A stretch of DNA of 64,000 nt, taken from NCBI GenBank assembly GCA_022059125.1, contig JAEUWY010000002.1, positions 806,001-870,000 of the forward strand, read 5' to 3'. The DNA comes from Corynespora cassiicola (lineage: Eukaryota; Ascomycota; Dothideomycetes; Pleosporales; Corynesporascaceae). Position numbers and translations under genes: made by a program. The notes under the pieces were generated by a model. It was not told the origin of the DNA and ran no database searches. It saw nothing but the letters and a program-made list of their open reading frames with translations. This document shows, piece by piece, positions 54,352 to 64,000 of the stretch (position 1 is the first letter of the stretch; each line of letters opens with the position of its first letter).

Positions 54352-55400
54352 AACAGCAGCGGCAACGTTCACCACAAGAGCATCGCCAACAGTCGCGTCC
54401 GGCGCCGTCCACACCACAGCCGCGCCCTCCGCAACCGCACCAGTCGCTACCTTCACACGCTCAAAGAAACGGCCCGCCGCCGTCCTCTGTTTCGACGACC
54501 ACCGAGCTCCAAGGCTATGAACGTCCCATATCCAACGATCCCAAGGTCTACGATGAGATATCGCGCTCCGTGTGTGATTTCATGTGGAACATGGTCATCG
54601 AGAACAATATGCTACGACAGGCCATCGACGAGTCACCCCAGACTCAACTCGAGATTGAGGCACGATGGGGACAGATACAGGAACGTCTGACGGGTGATCG
54701 TCTCAAGTCCTGGTGCGCAAGCGAATGCGTCGTGCGTTCCGGCTCTGTCGATACCAAGTTCGAAAGCACCATGTCGGAAGGGCAGCACAAGCGGATGAAC
54801 CAATACCTCAACCGCCAAGTACAAGAGTGCCAGGCTGGGAACCGCCCGCCTATCAAGTATCACCATACAAAGGAGGTCGACATGTTCTACGATTTGGACC
54901 AGCAAGCTCTTGAGCTGTTACCGCCCCTGACGCGACAAATCCTCCAGAATTCCCAGTCCAGGCAGCGAATTCGCGTGACGCGCGACATGAAGACGAACGC
55001 GGTTCTGAAGAAGATCATCAAGCAACGCGTTGCCAACTTTGAGATTAGCTCACCGAAAACGGAATGGGACTACCGCATCGGCATCAACCTGGAGATAGAT
55101 TTCCCAGGCGATGTCGACAACCTCACTCCTGTCATCGAGCGAGGAAAGACTTTACAATCTATGGAGCGCAGGAAAGACCGAATGTCATATTCATGGCTGG
55201 ATGCCTATCAGATCGACTTGACTCAAGTCGTACAAGGCGATGTCAAGAATCATGAGTTGGAGCTGGAGCTCGGTCCCGAGAGGCTGCTCCATGCTGGCGA
55301 TTCAATCAAGAAGGGTGAACCGACGGACTTTGAGAACCTGATCGTCGGCATGATCAACAACCTCAGAGTACTTTCCCGAGAGGTCACACCGGCTCGTTGA
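54087..55400 (+). CDS. CET1: mRNA 5'-triphosphatase (capping enzyme beta subunit, Cet1-like)
   Basis: One exon, 437 residues. It removes the gamma phosphate from nascent pre-mRNA before guanylylation, in the nucleus. The C-terminal half is the triphosphate tunnel fold: strand 1 LEIEARWG (Glu189, Glu191) and strand 11 ELELEL (Glu390, Glu392) supply the metal-binding acidic residues, and RRKDRMSYSW with IDLTQV supplies the basic lining. The first 140 residues are disordered, rich in Pro and Ser, with a basic KRKRHDPKPIW segment and 14 consecutive glutamines at 78-91. Confidence 0.9.
54318..54359 (+). repeat. CAG/CAA tract encoding 14 glutamines
   Basis: Mixed CAG and CAA codons in the disordered N-terminus of Cet1. 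Interruption by CAA lowers slippage, but the length may still vary between strains. Confidence 0.85.
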
Positions 55401-56063
55401 TGTCACAGCTGCTTCAGATGCACCTGTTTGTTGTATTAATATTTTGTTCCAAATCTTCTTTGTACATTTGTTTTATTTCCGGCGTCAAGGGATCCGTGGT
55501 TCGGGATATCGGCTTGCGGGTAGCAGGTCTCGCAGCATATGGGCGTGGAGTTGGCTGCTTCCGAATAAGATACCCCATTTGATTTCATTTACAACTGCGC
55601 TTTTTGGATTTCAATCGTGATTTTCGTGATCGGTGATGAAAACTAAGTGGTTGCACGGCAATCCGAAGGCCTAGAGCGGTTCCAGCGTGTTGTTGAGCTT
55701 GTGCCTGATGTGGTGCCTGGCATATCGTTTATGTCATTCCGATGGCGACTGCCAAGCTCGGCGAAACCTCGCCCGCTGGAGCACTGAACAACACGCGCGT
55801 GAAGGTCACAGCTGCCAACCCGAACCCCATCCATCCCTCACACCCTACCATTCTACCCTCCTTTACTGCGCACCCGTCGGCTGTCTCGCTCCTGCGCACC
55901 GACTAGTAGCCCCGTTCCGACCCCAGCAAGCCTGCCCGGGGCGCCACCCTCCGTCCGCAGCTGTACAGCTTCATCTTATCCCATCGTCTCCGTCGCCCCC
56001 GCCATCACGAATCCCCTCTCGACTGCAAAACCATAGTTCCCGATCCCCGGTAGCTCCTCAACG
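55401..56063. other. Intergenic region between CET1 and RPN2
   Basis: 663 bp. The last ~200 bp (from 55840) are pyrimidine-rich and probably the RPN2 promoter and leader. Nothing else was identified. Confidence 0.35.
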
Positions 56064-59000
56064 ATGGTCGGCCTTACCTCTGCTGCCGGCGTCGTCGGCT
56101 TCCTCGCCGAGCCAGATCCCGCTCTGCGATCCTTCGCCCTGCACCGGTTGAACGATGAGATCGATCTGCTGTGGCCAGAGGTCGCCGGCTCAGTCAGTCA
56201 GATGTGAGCATCTTCATTTCTGTTCTTGTGCATCTCCTCCGAGCTTGAGAAAGTGAAGCTGACATGCGATGCCAGTGAGGCCTTGTACGAGGATGAATCA
56301 TTCCCGGAGCGGGAGCTTGCCGCTCTCGTTGCAGCAAAGGTCTACTACCAGCTGCAAGAGTACAATGAGAGCATGGTGTTTGCGCTAGGCGCGGGCAAGC
56401 TCTTCGACATCCATCACCAGGGCGAGTTCGAGGAGACTATCCTAGGTAAGTTGATAAGCACGACTTCATTGAGAGATCCCGGAAGCCCAGCGCTAACTTG
56501 AGGGGTGTACAGCGAAGTGTCTAGATACATACATTGCCCTCTCGGCGATGCATAACCCTCCCACTCCAGTCAGCAAGTCAAGTCAGGCACCACCACAGTT
56601 GATCACATCCTTCTCAGGTAACACTGCGGGGGGAGCTAGCACTGCAGCGAGCTTGACCTCGCCAATAACTCCATTCTCGCAGTCTGCCCTGCCCTCAAAG
56701 TCCCTGCTTTCCCGGCAAGAATCCTCCACATTCGATCCAACCCTCCCTGGTGGCGGCAATGCCGGCGTGGCGGGCGCCCACCCCACTCCTCTGGTTCTCC
56801 AGCGTAGTGTGCAGAAGAACCTTCAGTCCACCATCAGGCGCATATTCGAGAGCTGCTATGAGAAGGGCGACTACAAGCAGGTTGTGGGTATCGCAATCGA
56901 GGCGCGCAACTTGGACGTGTTGCGGGAATCCTTCCTCAGGGCCAGCCAGGAAGAGAGGAAGCAGGGCAAGAAACCTGCTTCCAGCTCGGTCTCGAGGAGC
57001 GAGGAGCTCATGGAGTACGTCTTGGATATTTGCATGAATGTCGTCCAGGAGCGTGGACTGAGGAATGAGGTATGGCTCAACAAATTCACATTACTGGCTT
57101 TTGCTAATTTTATACCAGATCTTGAAGTTGATTCTGAGCCTGCTCAACGATATCCCCAACCCTGACTACTTCTCGATTGCGAAATGCGTCGTGTACCTCA
57201 ACCAGCATTCCATGGCGTCCAACCTCATCAAGCAGTTGGTGCAGCGTGGTGATGGCAAGTCGCTTGCCACTGCCTACCAGATTTCCTTCGACCTTTACGA
57301 GAACGGCACGCAGGAATTTTTGGCCAAGGTGATGGATGAGCTGCCCGAAGAAGAGAGCGAAGACAAGCCTTCGGCCAACGGCGAGGCAACAAAGCCCGGC
57401 GAGGAAGCGGGAGAGACTGATGGACTTCTTGCAAACCAGGACACTAGCAACGAGTCGCAGTCAATATCAACCGTGGTCTCTCGCACAAAGCCTCAGTCAT
57501 CGGACGATGAACTGAAGGCTTTCACCGCCGTGCGCCACGTGCTCCGAGGCACCAAGACCATCGAGCTTAATCTCGAGTTCCTGTACAGGAATAACCACGC
57601 AGACAAGACCATCCTGAACAAGGTCCGGGATAGCCTTGAGGCCCGAAACTCCATCTTCCACACCGGTGTCACATTTGCGAATGCATTCATGAATGCGGGT
57701 ACCACCAACGACACATTCTTCCGCGAGAACCTCGACTGGTTAGGCAAGGCGGTGAATTGGTCAAAGTTCACTGCAACGGCTGCTTTGGGTGTCATCCACC
57801 GCGGTAACATCACACAGGGCCAGAAGCTGTTGGATCCCTACCTTCCCAAGGATACTGTCTCATCTGGCTCGCATTACGAGCAGGGTGGCTCCCTTTACGC
57901 TTTGGGTCTAATCTACACAAACCACGGGACTCACGTGCTCGACTACTTGCTCAAGCAATTCCAGAATGCCTCTGAGGAGGTCATTCAGCACGGTGGCGCG
58001 CTCGGTCTGGGTGTGGCTGGTATGGCGACCGGATCGGAGGACATTTTCGATGCGTTTAAGAGCGTATTGTACACTGACTCTGCCATCAACGGAGAGGCGG
58101 TTGGTCTGTCGATGGGTCTCGTCATGCTTGGCACTGGCAACATTAAGGCTCTCGATGAGATGATTCAGTACGCCCACGACACCCAGCACGAGAAGATTGT
58201 CCGCGGCCTTGCCATTGGTATGGCATTGATCATGTACGCCCGCCAGGAGGCTGCCGATGAGCTCATCAACGGCCTGCTCGATGACCCTGACCCAACTATC
58301 CGCTATGGTGGTATCATGACTATTGCCCTGGCTTACTGTGGCACTGGTAGCAACAAGGCAGTGCGCAGGCTGCTTCACGTTGCTGTCAGCGATGTCAGTG
58401 ATGATGTCCGTAGAGTGGCGGTCATGAGCTTGGGTTTCGTGTTGTTCAGGCGGCCTGGCAGTGTTCCCCGCATGGTTGAGCTGCTTGCCGAGTCCTACAA
58501 CCCTCACGTCCGGTACGGTGCCACCATGGCTCTTGGAATTGCTTGCGCTGGCACTGGTCTCGATGAGGCCATCGACCTCCTTGAGCCTATGATGAAGGAC
58601 TCTACCGACTTTGTGCGACAGGGTGCTCTCATCTCTCTCTCCATGATCATGGTGCAGCAGAATGAGGCCATGAATCCCAAGGTTGCTACCATCCGCAAGA
58701 CTCTTATGAAGGTCATTGGCGACCGCCATGAGGATGCGATGGCCAAGTTTGGGTGCGCTCTTGCTCTTGGCATCATTGATGCCGGAGGCCGCAACTGTAC
58801 CATTGGACTGCAGACGCAGACCGGCAACCTCAACATGACCGCTATTGTCGGAATGGCTGTCTTCACGCAGTACTGGTACTGGTTCCCTCTGACCCACTTC
58901 TTGTCACTCAGCTTCACACCTACCGCCATCATTGGTGTTGACCAAGACCTCGAAATCCCCTCGTTCAAGTTCCACAGCAACACCAGGCCAAGCATGTTCG

Positions 59001-59674
59001 ACTACCCACCAGAGCAGGAGGTGAAGACTGAGGAGGCCCCCGAGAAGGTCAAGACTGCAGTCCTCTCCACGACTGCCCAGGACAAGCGCCGTAAGATGGT
59101 TAAGGCCAGGCAACGTCGCCGTGAGAGCATGGATGTTGACCAGACGCCTACAACACCCAAGCCTGATGAGGACAAGATGGATGTCGACGAGGATGCCAAG
59201 AAGGACGAGAAGGAGAAGGAGGGAACACCAGCGGTGGAGACGAAGAAGAAGACTGAGAAGGAAAAGGTTGGCTATGATCTAGAGAACATGTCCCGCGTCC
59301 TCCCAGCTCAGGTGAAGTACATCAGCTTCCCTGATGAGCGATATGTTCCTATCAAGAAGGTAAGCCGCCTGGATGATCCCTTGGCATGTTCTTGCGCTAA
59401 TTTGTTCCAGCCAACTGGAGGTGTTATTCTCCTGACCGACACCAAGCCCTCAGAACCGAAGACTCTTCTGGAGCTAAAGGTAAAGAAGGCAGCTCCAGTG
59501 CCAGCCCCTGGTGCAGCCGGATCGTCTAGCGATCAGGCTCCAGAGGGCGTGCAGACAGCGCCTTCGGCTGCCCCACCGAGCGATAACATGGTAGACGAAG
59601 GCGACGAGGAAGCTAGCGTGCCTGGGGAGTTTGAGTATCTTTCGGACAGGGAAGAGGGTGACGACGATGAGTAA
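56064..59674 (+). CDS. RPN2: 26S proteasome regulatory particle non-ATPase subunit Rpn2
   Basis: Exons 56064-56203, 56276-56445, 56513-57069, 57119-59359 and 59411-59674 encode 1123 residues. Rpn2 is the large scaffold of the 19S base that holds Rpn13 and other receptors. The start MVGLTSAAGVVGFLAEPDPALRS fits the family, as do helical N-terminal repeats and the central proteasome/cyclosome repeats (HGGALGLGVAGMATG; RYGGIMTIALAYCGTG; VRYGATMALGIACAGTG). The C-terminal part carries a charged KExK-rich insert and an acidic tail, ending SDREEGDDDE. The last intron, 59360-59410, is 51 nt, free of stops and keeps the frame, so an unspliced form would add 17 residues. Confidence 0.96.
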
Positions 59675-60018
59675 GAACACGTATTGGGGATAGGCGTGCT
59701 TTTTGTACCATCAATTTAGGAGCTTCTCGCCAGGACGTCAAGCTTGCATTGATTCAGGCGCGCGAGGCAAGAGGAGCTGCTTTCGCAGCCCGATTAGACT
59801 TGCTTCCGCAATGTATAATAGCCCAAGAGGTCTACTACACATATCATCATGTTTTTTCAGCTTGACCCTCTGTACTCGTGCCCTAGTGAACAATGTACCC
59901 ATCTGACATTGGCTGGTATCTTACTGGACGTCATTGTCGGGCCGGCTGCTGCCGTCTTGGCATGGAGACATCAAATGATCTCGCGCGACTAAAAAGTTGC
60001 AGACCACCCCATCCCGCC
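59675..60018. promoter_or_regulatory. Promoter region of COX10
   Basis: 344 bp. An in-frame ATG at 59893 would extend Cox10 by 42 residues, but I treat this as leader sequence. Confidence 0.35.
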
Positions 60019-61536
60019 ATGAGCCTCCGCCCGCCGCTGCCCCGATCAATTGCGACCCAAGATGCGACATCGGTGTGTTTTCGATGCTGGCGCAAGCTTG
60101 CGCGCACCCCAATACCCCCTCGCCGATACTTCTCCGCCATCCCGGCCAGCAAGCAGGGCGCGGTAGCTGTTGGAAAGAGCAGGAACTCGTTCAGCAAGGA
60201 CTATTTCTGGGCCAACGCGACGCTGAAGGAAGCATTGGGCAACTCCATAGCGCGGTCTCGACGGGAGCTACAGAGCTCAGTAGCTAGACTTCAAGGGGAT
60301 GAAGCTCCCAACCAGGGCACAGCGGGGCCACCAGCGGAAGAGGTGCTGCCCCATCGGCGGAGGAAGAAGGCAAAGGAGCAGGCCACCCAAGAAGCGGAAG
60401 GAAACTACCCAATTGCTCACGATGCATCGGCAAAACTAGCGGCCATCTCATCTGCCCTCCCCCAGCAATCCCTCAAACGCTTATTCACGACCTATCTCTC
60501 GCTCTCCAAGCCCAGGCTCAGCTTCCTCGTCGTGCTCACAGCCACGGCTGCATACTCGTTGTATCCCGTCCCGGGGCTCCTTGCCCCCTCTGCGACAGAT
60601 ACACCCTCGCTCTCTACGCTCACACTCTTCTTCCTCACCACCGGAACCGCACTCTGTTCGGCCTCGGCCAATGCCTTCAATATGATCATGGAACCCGCCC
60701 ACGATGCAAAAATGAGCCGAACGCGCAACCGGCCTCTCGTCCGAAAGCTTATCAGCAAGCGGAGCGCCATCGTCTTTGCCGTCGCCTGCGGCGTGGTCGG
60801 CACGGGCGCGCTATACTACGGAGTCAATCCCACCGCTGCGTTCTTGGGCGCGGCGAACATTTTTCTCTACGCTGGAGTATACACGCCCATGAAGAGGATG
60901 TCAGTGGTCAATACCTGGGTTGGAGCGATCGTTGGCGGAATCCCCCCCTTGATGGGCTGGACTGCAGCAGCGGGACAATGTGCGCACGAAGGAACGTGGC
61001 AGGAGCTGTTATTCGGTGAAGGTACCGCCGGTGGCTGGCTTTGTGCTGCGCTTCTGTTTGCTTGGCAGTTTCCGCACTTCAACTCGCTCAGCTGGGCCAT
61101 CCGTGACGAGTACAAGAATGCTGGATATCGGATGTTGTGCTGGACGAACCCTGCCCGAAACGGGCGTGTCGCCCTCCGCTACTCCATCCTCATGTTCCCG
61201 GTCTGTATTGGATTGTCGTATTGCGGAGTCACGGACTGGAGCTTTGTGGTGACGAGCAGTGTTGTGAACGGATGGATGACTGTCAAGGCAGTCCAATTCT
61301 GGCGCGAACAGGGCCACAAGGGTACCGCTAGGGGGCTCTTCTGGGCCAGTGTGTGGCACTTGCCCATTGTTCTGGTGCTGGCTATGGCACAAAAGAAGGG
61401 TTTGGCTGAGCGCGTGCGCAGGATCATTTTTGGATACCCCGTGGAGGATGAGGATGATCTCTACTATGAAGTTGGTGAATTTGACGAAGAGGAGGAGAAG
61501 CGCGCTGCGCTGGTTGGACAGCAGGGTTCGTCGTGA
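60019..61536 (+). CDS. COX10: Protoheme IX farnesyltransferase, mitochondrial
   Basis: 505 residues from the ATG at 60019, preferred because it begins a basic, Ser/Arg-rich mitochondrial targeting region (MSLRPPLPRSIATQ). It adds farnesyl to heme b to make heme O for cytochrome oxidase, in the inner membrane. The UbiA-type prenyltransferase core starts near residue 160 (LFTTYLSLSKPRLSFLVVLT). It shows the signature NAFNMIMEPAHDAKMSRTRNRPL in segments, and further helices with YTPMKRMSVVNTWVGAIVG and WQFPHFNSLSWAIRDEYKNAG. The acidic C-terminal tail is variable. Confidence 0.93.
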   Translation: MSLRPPLPRSIATQDATSVCFRCWRKLARTPIPPRRYFSAIPASKQGAVAVGKSRNSFSKDYFWANATLKEALGNSIARSRRELQSSVARLQGDEAPNQGTAGPPAEEVLPHRRRKKAKEQATQEAEGNYPIAHDASAKLAAISSALPQQSLKRLFTTYLSLSKPRLSFLVVLTATAAYSLYPVPGLLAPSATDTPSLSTLTLFFLTTGTALCSASANAFNMIMEPAHDAKMSRTRNRPLVRKLISKRSAIVFAVACGVVGTGALYYGVNPTAAFLGAANIFLYAGVYTPMKRMSVVNTWVGAIVGGIPPLMGWTAAAGQCAHEGTWQELLFGEGTAGGWLCAALLFAWQFPHFNSLSWAIRDEYKNAGYRMLCWTNPARNGRVALRYSILMFPVCIGLSYCGVTDWSFVVTSSVVNGWMTVKAVQFWREQGHKGTARGLFWASVWHLPIVLVLAMAQKKGLAERVRRIIFGYPVEDEDDLYYEVGEFDEEEEKRAALVGQQGSS

Positions 61537-62615
61537 GAGGGATAGTGCTAGAGCATCTCACTTGTTTAAATAGTAAGTGATACTCGGAGCAGTCCTTGTC
61601 ATCCCAGATCACCAAGGAGGGCGGACATTTGCAAATCACATTTCCAGGTAACCGGATGATGGCTGACCAGAGCTCTCCAGGCACATTGTCACAATACTTC
61701 CTGTACTATATGTCAGCAGCACGCATCTAGACGGCCGCATCGGGTTGTGATCGAAAGGGGGCCTCGGTGATCTAGTTGCCCTTGCCCTGTCCGTTTCAAT
61801 AGTTTCCTTTCTGTAGCACTACGTCATGTCCAAGTCCTTTCAAATATGAAAATACTATATCAGCGCAGTGGCGTGCTCGCTAGGCGCTTACTGAGATCGA
61901 AGTTTCCTGGTATCGAAACAGCATGCTTGCCCAGGAATTGGGCTTTGGGCTGTCTAATATACCGACTAGTCACGCGCCTGACATGGAACGGCCATGTAGG
62001 ATTCTTCGTTATCTGACCAATATCTTGAACATACTACGGATAGCAACACCAAGCGAAACAGCGATTGGATACTCTCATTTTGGATCCAGATCTGTCGAGA
62101 CCGTTTGGTCGAAGTTTGAGGGTTTGTTCGCTTAGATATTACAGGACTCCAACACTGTGCTACGAGGCCTAGAATCAAAACACCCAATCTAAATCTCGGA
62201 TCACGCGTTTCAACTACCGACAAACATCATTGGCAGGCGACGCTCATGTGGAGCCTGGCCATTTAATATATCCACCATAAAATGGGTCTGATTAATTCTC
62301 TTGCAACCAATACTTGATGAAGGCCTCATTTACCCGTCGGCATTATCGAGCGTTGCGCACGGCAGACGGGATCCGTGTACCGTCCAAACGCTGCACCGCA
62401 TTTTCTGGGGTGCAGATTAACTGTCTGGCTGGTGCGAGTGCGGCTACTGGGGGTTAATGGGTGTCACAAGTATCAGTGCCCTGAAAGAGGAAGACTACGG
62501 TTGAATGAGCAGGAGACCGGTGGACATAAATATACTCGCCTCAATCTCATCTGTCGAAATCCTCAGGATCCACCGCTCGAGCAAAGACACCAAAAGAGTT
62601 TTGACCATCGCAACG
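61537..62615. promoter_or_regulatory. Upstream region of the LPMO gene
   Basis: 1,079 bp. Two CTGGGG hexamers at 62405-62410 and 62447-62452 fit the SYGGRG consensus of the carbon repressor CreA/Cre1, and an ATAAATATA element at 62526-62534 could be the TATA box 82 bp before the ATG. Assignments are by motif only. Confidence 0.4.
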
Positions 62616-63363
62616 ATGAAGTTCCTCCTCACTGCACTCCTAGCCGTCACGGCCTCGGCCCACTACACCTTCCCAGCCCTCATCGCCGGCGGTTCCTCGA
62701 CATCAGACTGGCAGTACGTCCGCAAGACGACCAACTTCCAGAGCAACGGCCCCGTCACGGACGTAAAGTCCAACCAAATCCGCTGCTATGAGTTGAGTCC
62801 CGGCACGGGTGCGCAGACGTACACGGTTAAGGCGGGCGATAACGTCGGCTTCGTGGCGAAGAGCTCCATCTCGCATCCAGGCCCGCTTCAGTTCTACATG
62901 GCCAAGGTACCCTCAGGCAAGACGGCCGCGGATTGGGACGGCAGTGGGAATGTGTGGTTCAAGGTATGTCAGCCCAGATCCTTACTTCCTAACCATGCCG
63001 TAGAATCCTAACACAACAAATCAGATTTACGAGCAAGGCGCCACCATCTCTTCCGGCGGCATGAGCTGGGCCTCCTCGGGCAAGACGTCCGTCACAGTTC
63101 CCATCCCCAAGTCTCTCCCCTCGGGCGAATACCTCTTCCGCGTGGAGCACATCGCCCTGCACTCTGCGTCCAGCGTCGGCGGCGCCCAGTTCTACATCTC
63201 GTGCGCGCAGCTCAAGGTCACGGACGGTGGGAACGGAAGTCCCAGCCCGCTGGTCGCTTTTCCGGGAGCTTACGATCCAAATGATGCGGGGATCAAGTTG
63301 AATATTTATTATCCTGTACCGACGTCGTACACGCCGCCTGGACCTAGGCCGTGGACGGGTTAG
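62616..63363 (+). CDS. AA9 lytic polysaccharide monooxygenase
   Basis: Exons 62616-62963 and 63025-63363 encode 228 residues. It is a secreted copper enzyme that oxidatively cleaves cellulose or related glucans. The signal peptide MKFLLTALLAVTASA ends exactly before His16 (HYTFPALIAGG), giving the N-terminal histidine brace with His87 (SISHPGP). Tyr173 (QFYISC) is the axial residue and His162/Gln171 the secondary sphere. Cys57 and Cys176 are placed for the conserved disulfide. There is no carbohydrate-binding module. The join at FK|IYEQGATI uses a GTATGT donor and CAG acceptor. Confidence 0.95.
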
Positions 63364-63501
63364 GGGGCAGAGAGAGGAGGGTGTTTGATATCCAGAGGGT
63401 ACTGATAGAGAATGATGAATGATTTAAAAGCTCGTCTCTTTGCATTTTCGTGATTGTGGGATTATCTACGCCACCTTTCATACCGATTCTCCTGATTAAC
63501 T

Positions 63502-64000
63502 TTACTCCAAAACCTCGCTCGTGGGCCGCACCGGCAACCGCATCTTCAAGTACGTCTTATCAATGAGCTCCATCTGCCGCACCGAATCCTCATGCTCGAT
63601 CCAAACCCCCGACCCCTCTCTCCCCTTGACCCTATTCACAAACTCCTCCAACTGATACCTATACGTACTCCACCACTCCTCGCCCTTCTTCCCCTCCCCG
63701 TCAGGCCACTTGTAGCTCTTCACAAACTCCGTCTCTTCCTTCGTCCGCACTACTTTCCCCCCCTGTGCGGGATCCCTAAACTCGGTAACCGTAACCACAT
63801 CAATCCGATGATACAGATTCGGCATCATATAATTGTGCATCACCACCACCCTCCTAACCCACTCCTCGACGCCCCCCTCTGCCGCGACCCCAACCCTCCG
63901 CGCCCGCCCCCTCACCCAAAACGTCGGCATAACAACCCGCTCCCCAAACCCCGGCCACCCCCACGTCAAAGACGGCGCCCAGTACCCGCCCCTGGCGCGC
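63502..64000 (-). CDS. Gfo/Idh/MocA-type oxidoreductase, C-terminal part (5' end outside window)
   Basis: The minus-strand frame is open from the window edge to a stop at 63502 and carries about 166 residues. It contains APSLTWGWPGFGERVVMPTF, RRVVVMHNYMMPNLYHRIDV, WWSTYRYQLEEFVNRVKG and EDSVRQMELIDKTYLKMRLP. These match the C-terminal dimerisation and substrate domain of NAD(P)-dependent Gfo/Idh/MocA oxidoreductases; the Rossmann half is outside. The ending with LPVRPTSE is typical of fungal members. The substrate is unknown. Confidence 0.8.
   Translation of the reverse strand, partial: RARGGYWAPSLTWGWPGFGERVVMPTFWVRGRARRVGVAAEGGVEEWVRRVVVMHNYMMPNLYHRIDVVTVTEFRDPAQGGKVVRTKEETEFVKSYKWPDGEGKKGEEWWSTYRYQLEEFVNRVKGREGSGVWIEHEDSVRQMELIDKTYLKMRLPVRPTSEVLE

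Noticed and set aside
57908..58897. 329-codon antisense frame opposite RPN2
   Set aside because: Same reason: Rpn2 is certain on the plus strand through this stretch.
1..64000. tRNA, rRNA or CRISPR features
   Set aside because: I looked for B-box-like GGTTCRANNCC sequences and regular repeat-spacer arrays on both strands and found none that held up.

Overview
This is nuclear DNA of a filamentous ascomycete (Pezizomycotina; a Dothideomycete-like fungus is my guess, not provable here). The evidence is dense genes on both strands, spliceosomal introns of mostly 45-80 nt with GT-AG ends and CTAAC/CTGAC-like branch sites, and eukaryotic core genes (SPT16, RPN2, pyruvate kinase, CET1, COX10, SSO-type syntaxin, NBS1) beside fungal-only families (phytochrome histidine kinase, AA9 LPMO, GH43, XanA-type dioxygenase). 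Exon joins below come from reading frames, splice signals and remembered family conservation; none was aligned or checked against transcripts.

Layout. 1-9.7 kb: a partial type II membrane glycosyltransferase-like gene, two Ser/Thr/Pro-rich secretory proteins of unknown role, a mitochondrial carrier, and SPT16. 9.7-28 kb is looser and looks accessory: a two-exon gene for a tiny cysteine-rich secreted protein, an SBF/Rch1-like transporter, a C2H2 zinc-finger protein, a carboxylesterase divergent from a Dal5-type permease, a secreted GH43 enzyme, a secreted and a cytosolic dienelactone-hydrolase-family protein, and a secreted FAD-linked oxidase. Together they look suited to plant-wall sugars and aromatic or ester-linked fragments, but co-regulation is inference. 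28-38 kb: a MARVEL-like protein, a small four-helix membrane protein, an Irc21-like cytochrome b5 protein, nicotinate phosphoribosyltransferase and a plasma-membrane syntaxin. 38-47 kb: a fungal phytochrome with several unusual splice sites, an Ala/Lys/Pro- and Gly-rich repeat protein, an XanA-like dioxygenase and an AT-rich gene-poor stretch. 47-64 kb: NBS1, a DUF1748 gene with a six-base first coding exon, pyruvate kinase, CET1, RPN2, COX10, an AA9 LPMO and a partial Gfo/Idh/MocA-type oxidoreductase.

The items most worth a second look are the cysteine-rich secreted peptide at 11.8-12.0 kb, the phytochrome gene whose HisKA-encoding exon has a length divisible by three and weak or non-canonical donors around it, the 21-bp perfect palindrome of opposed CCAAT boxes between the esterase and permease genes, and the secreted FAD oxidase lacking the usual flavin-attachment histidine.
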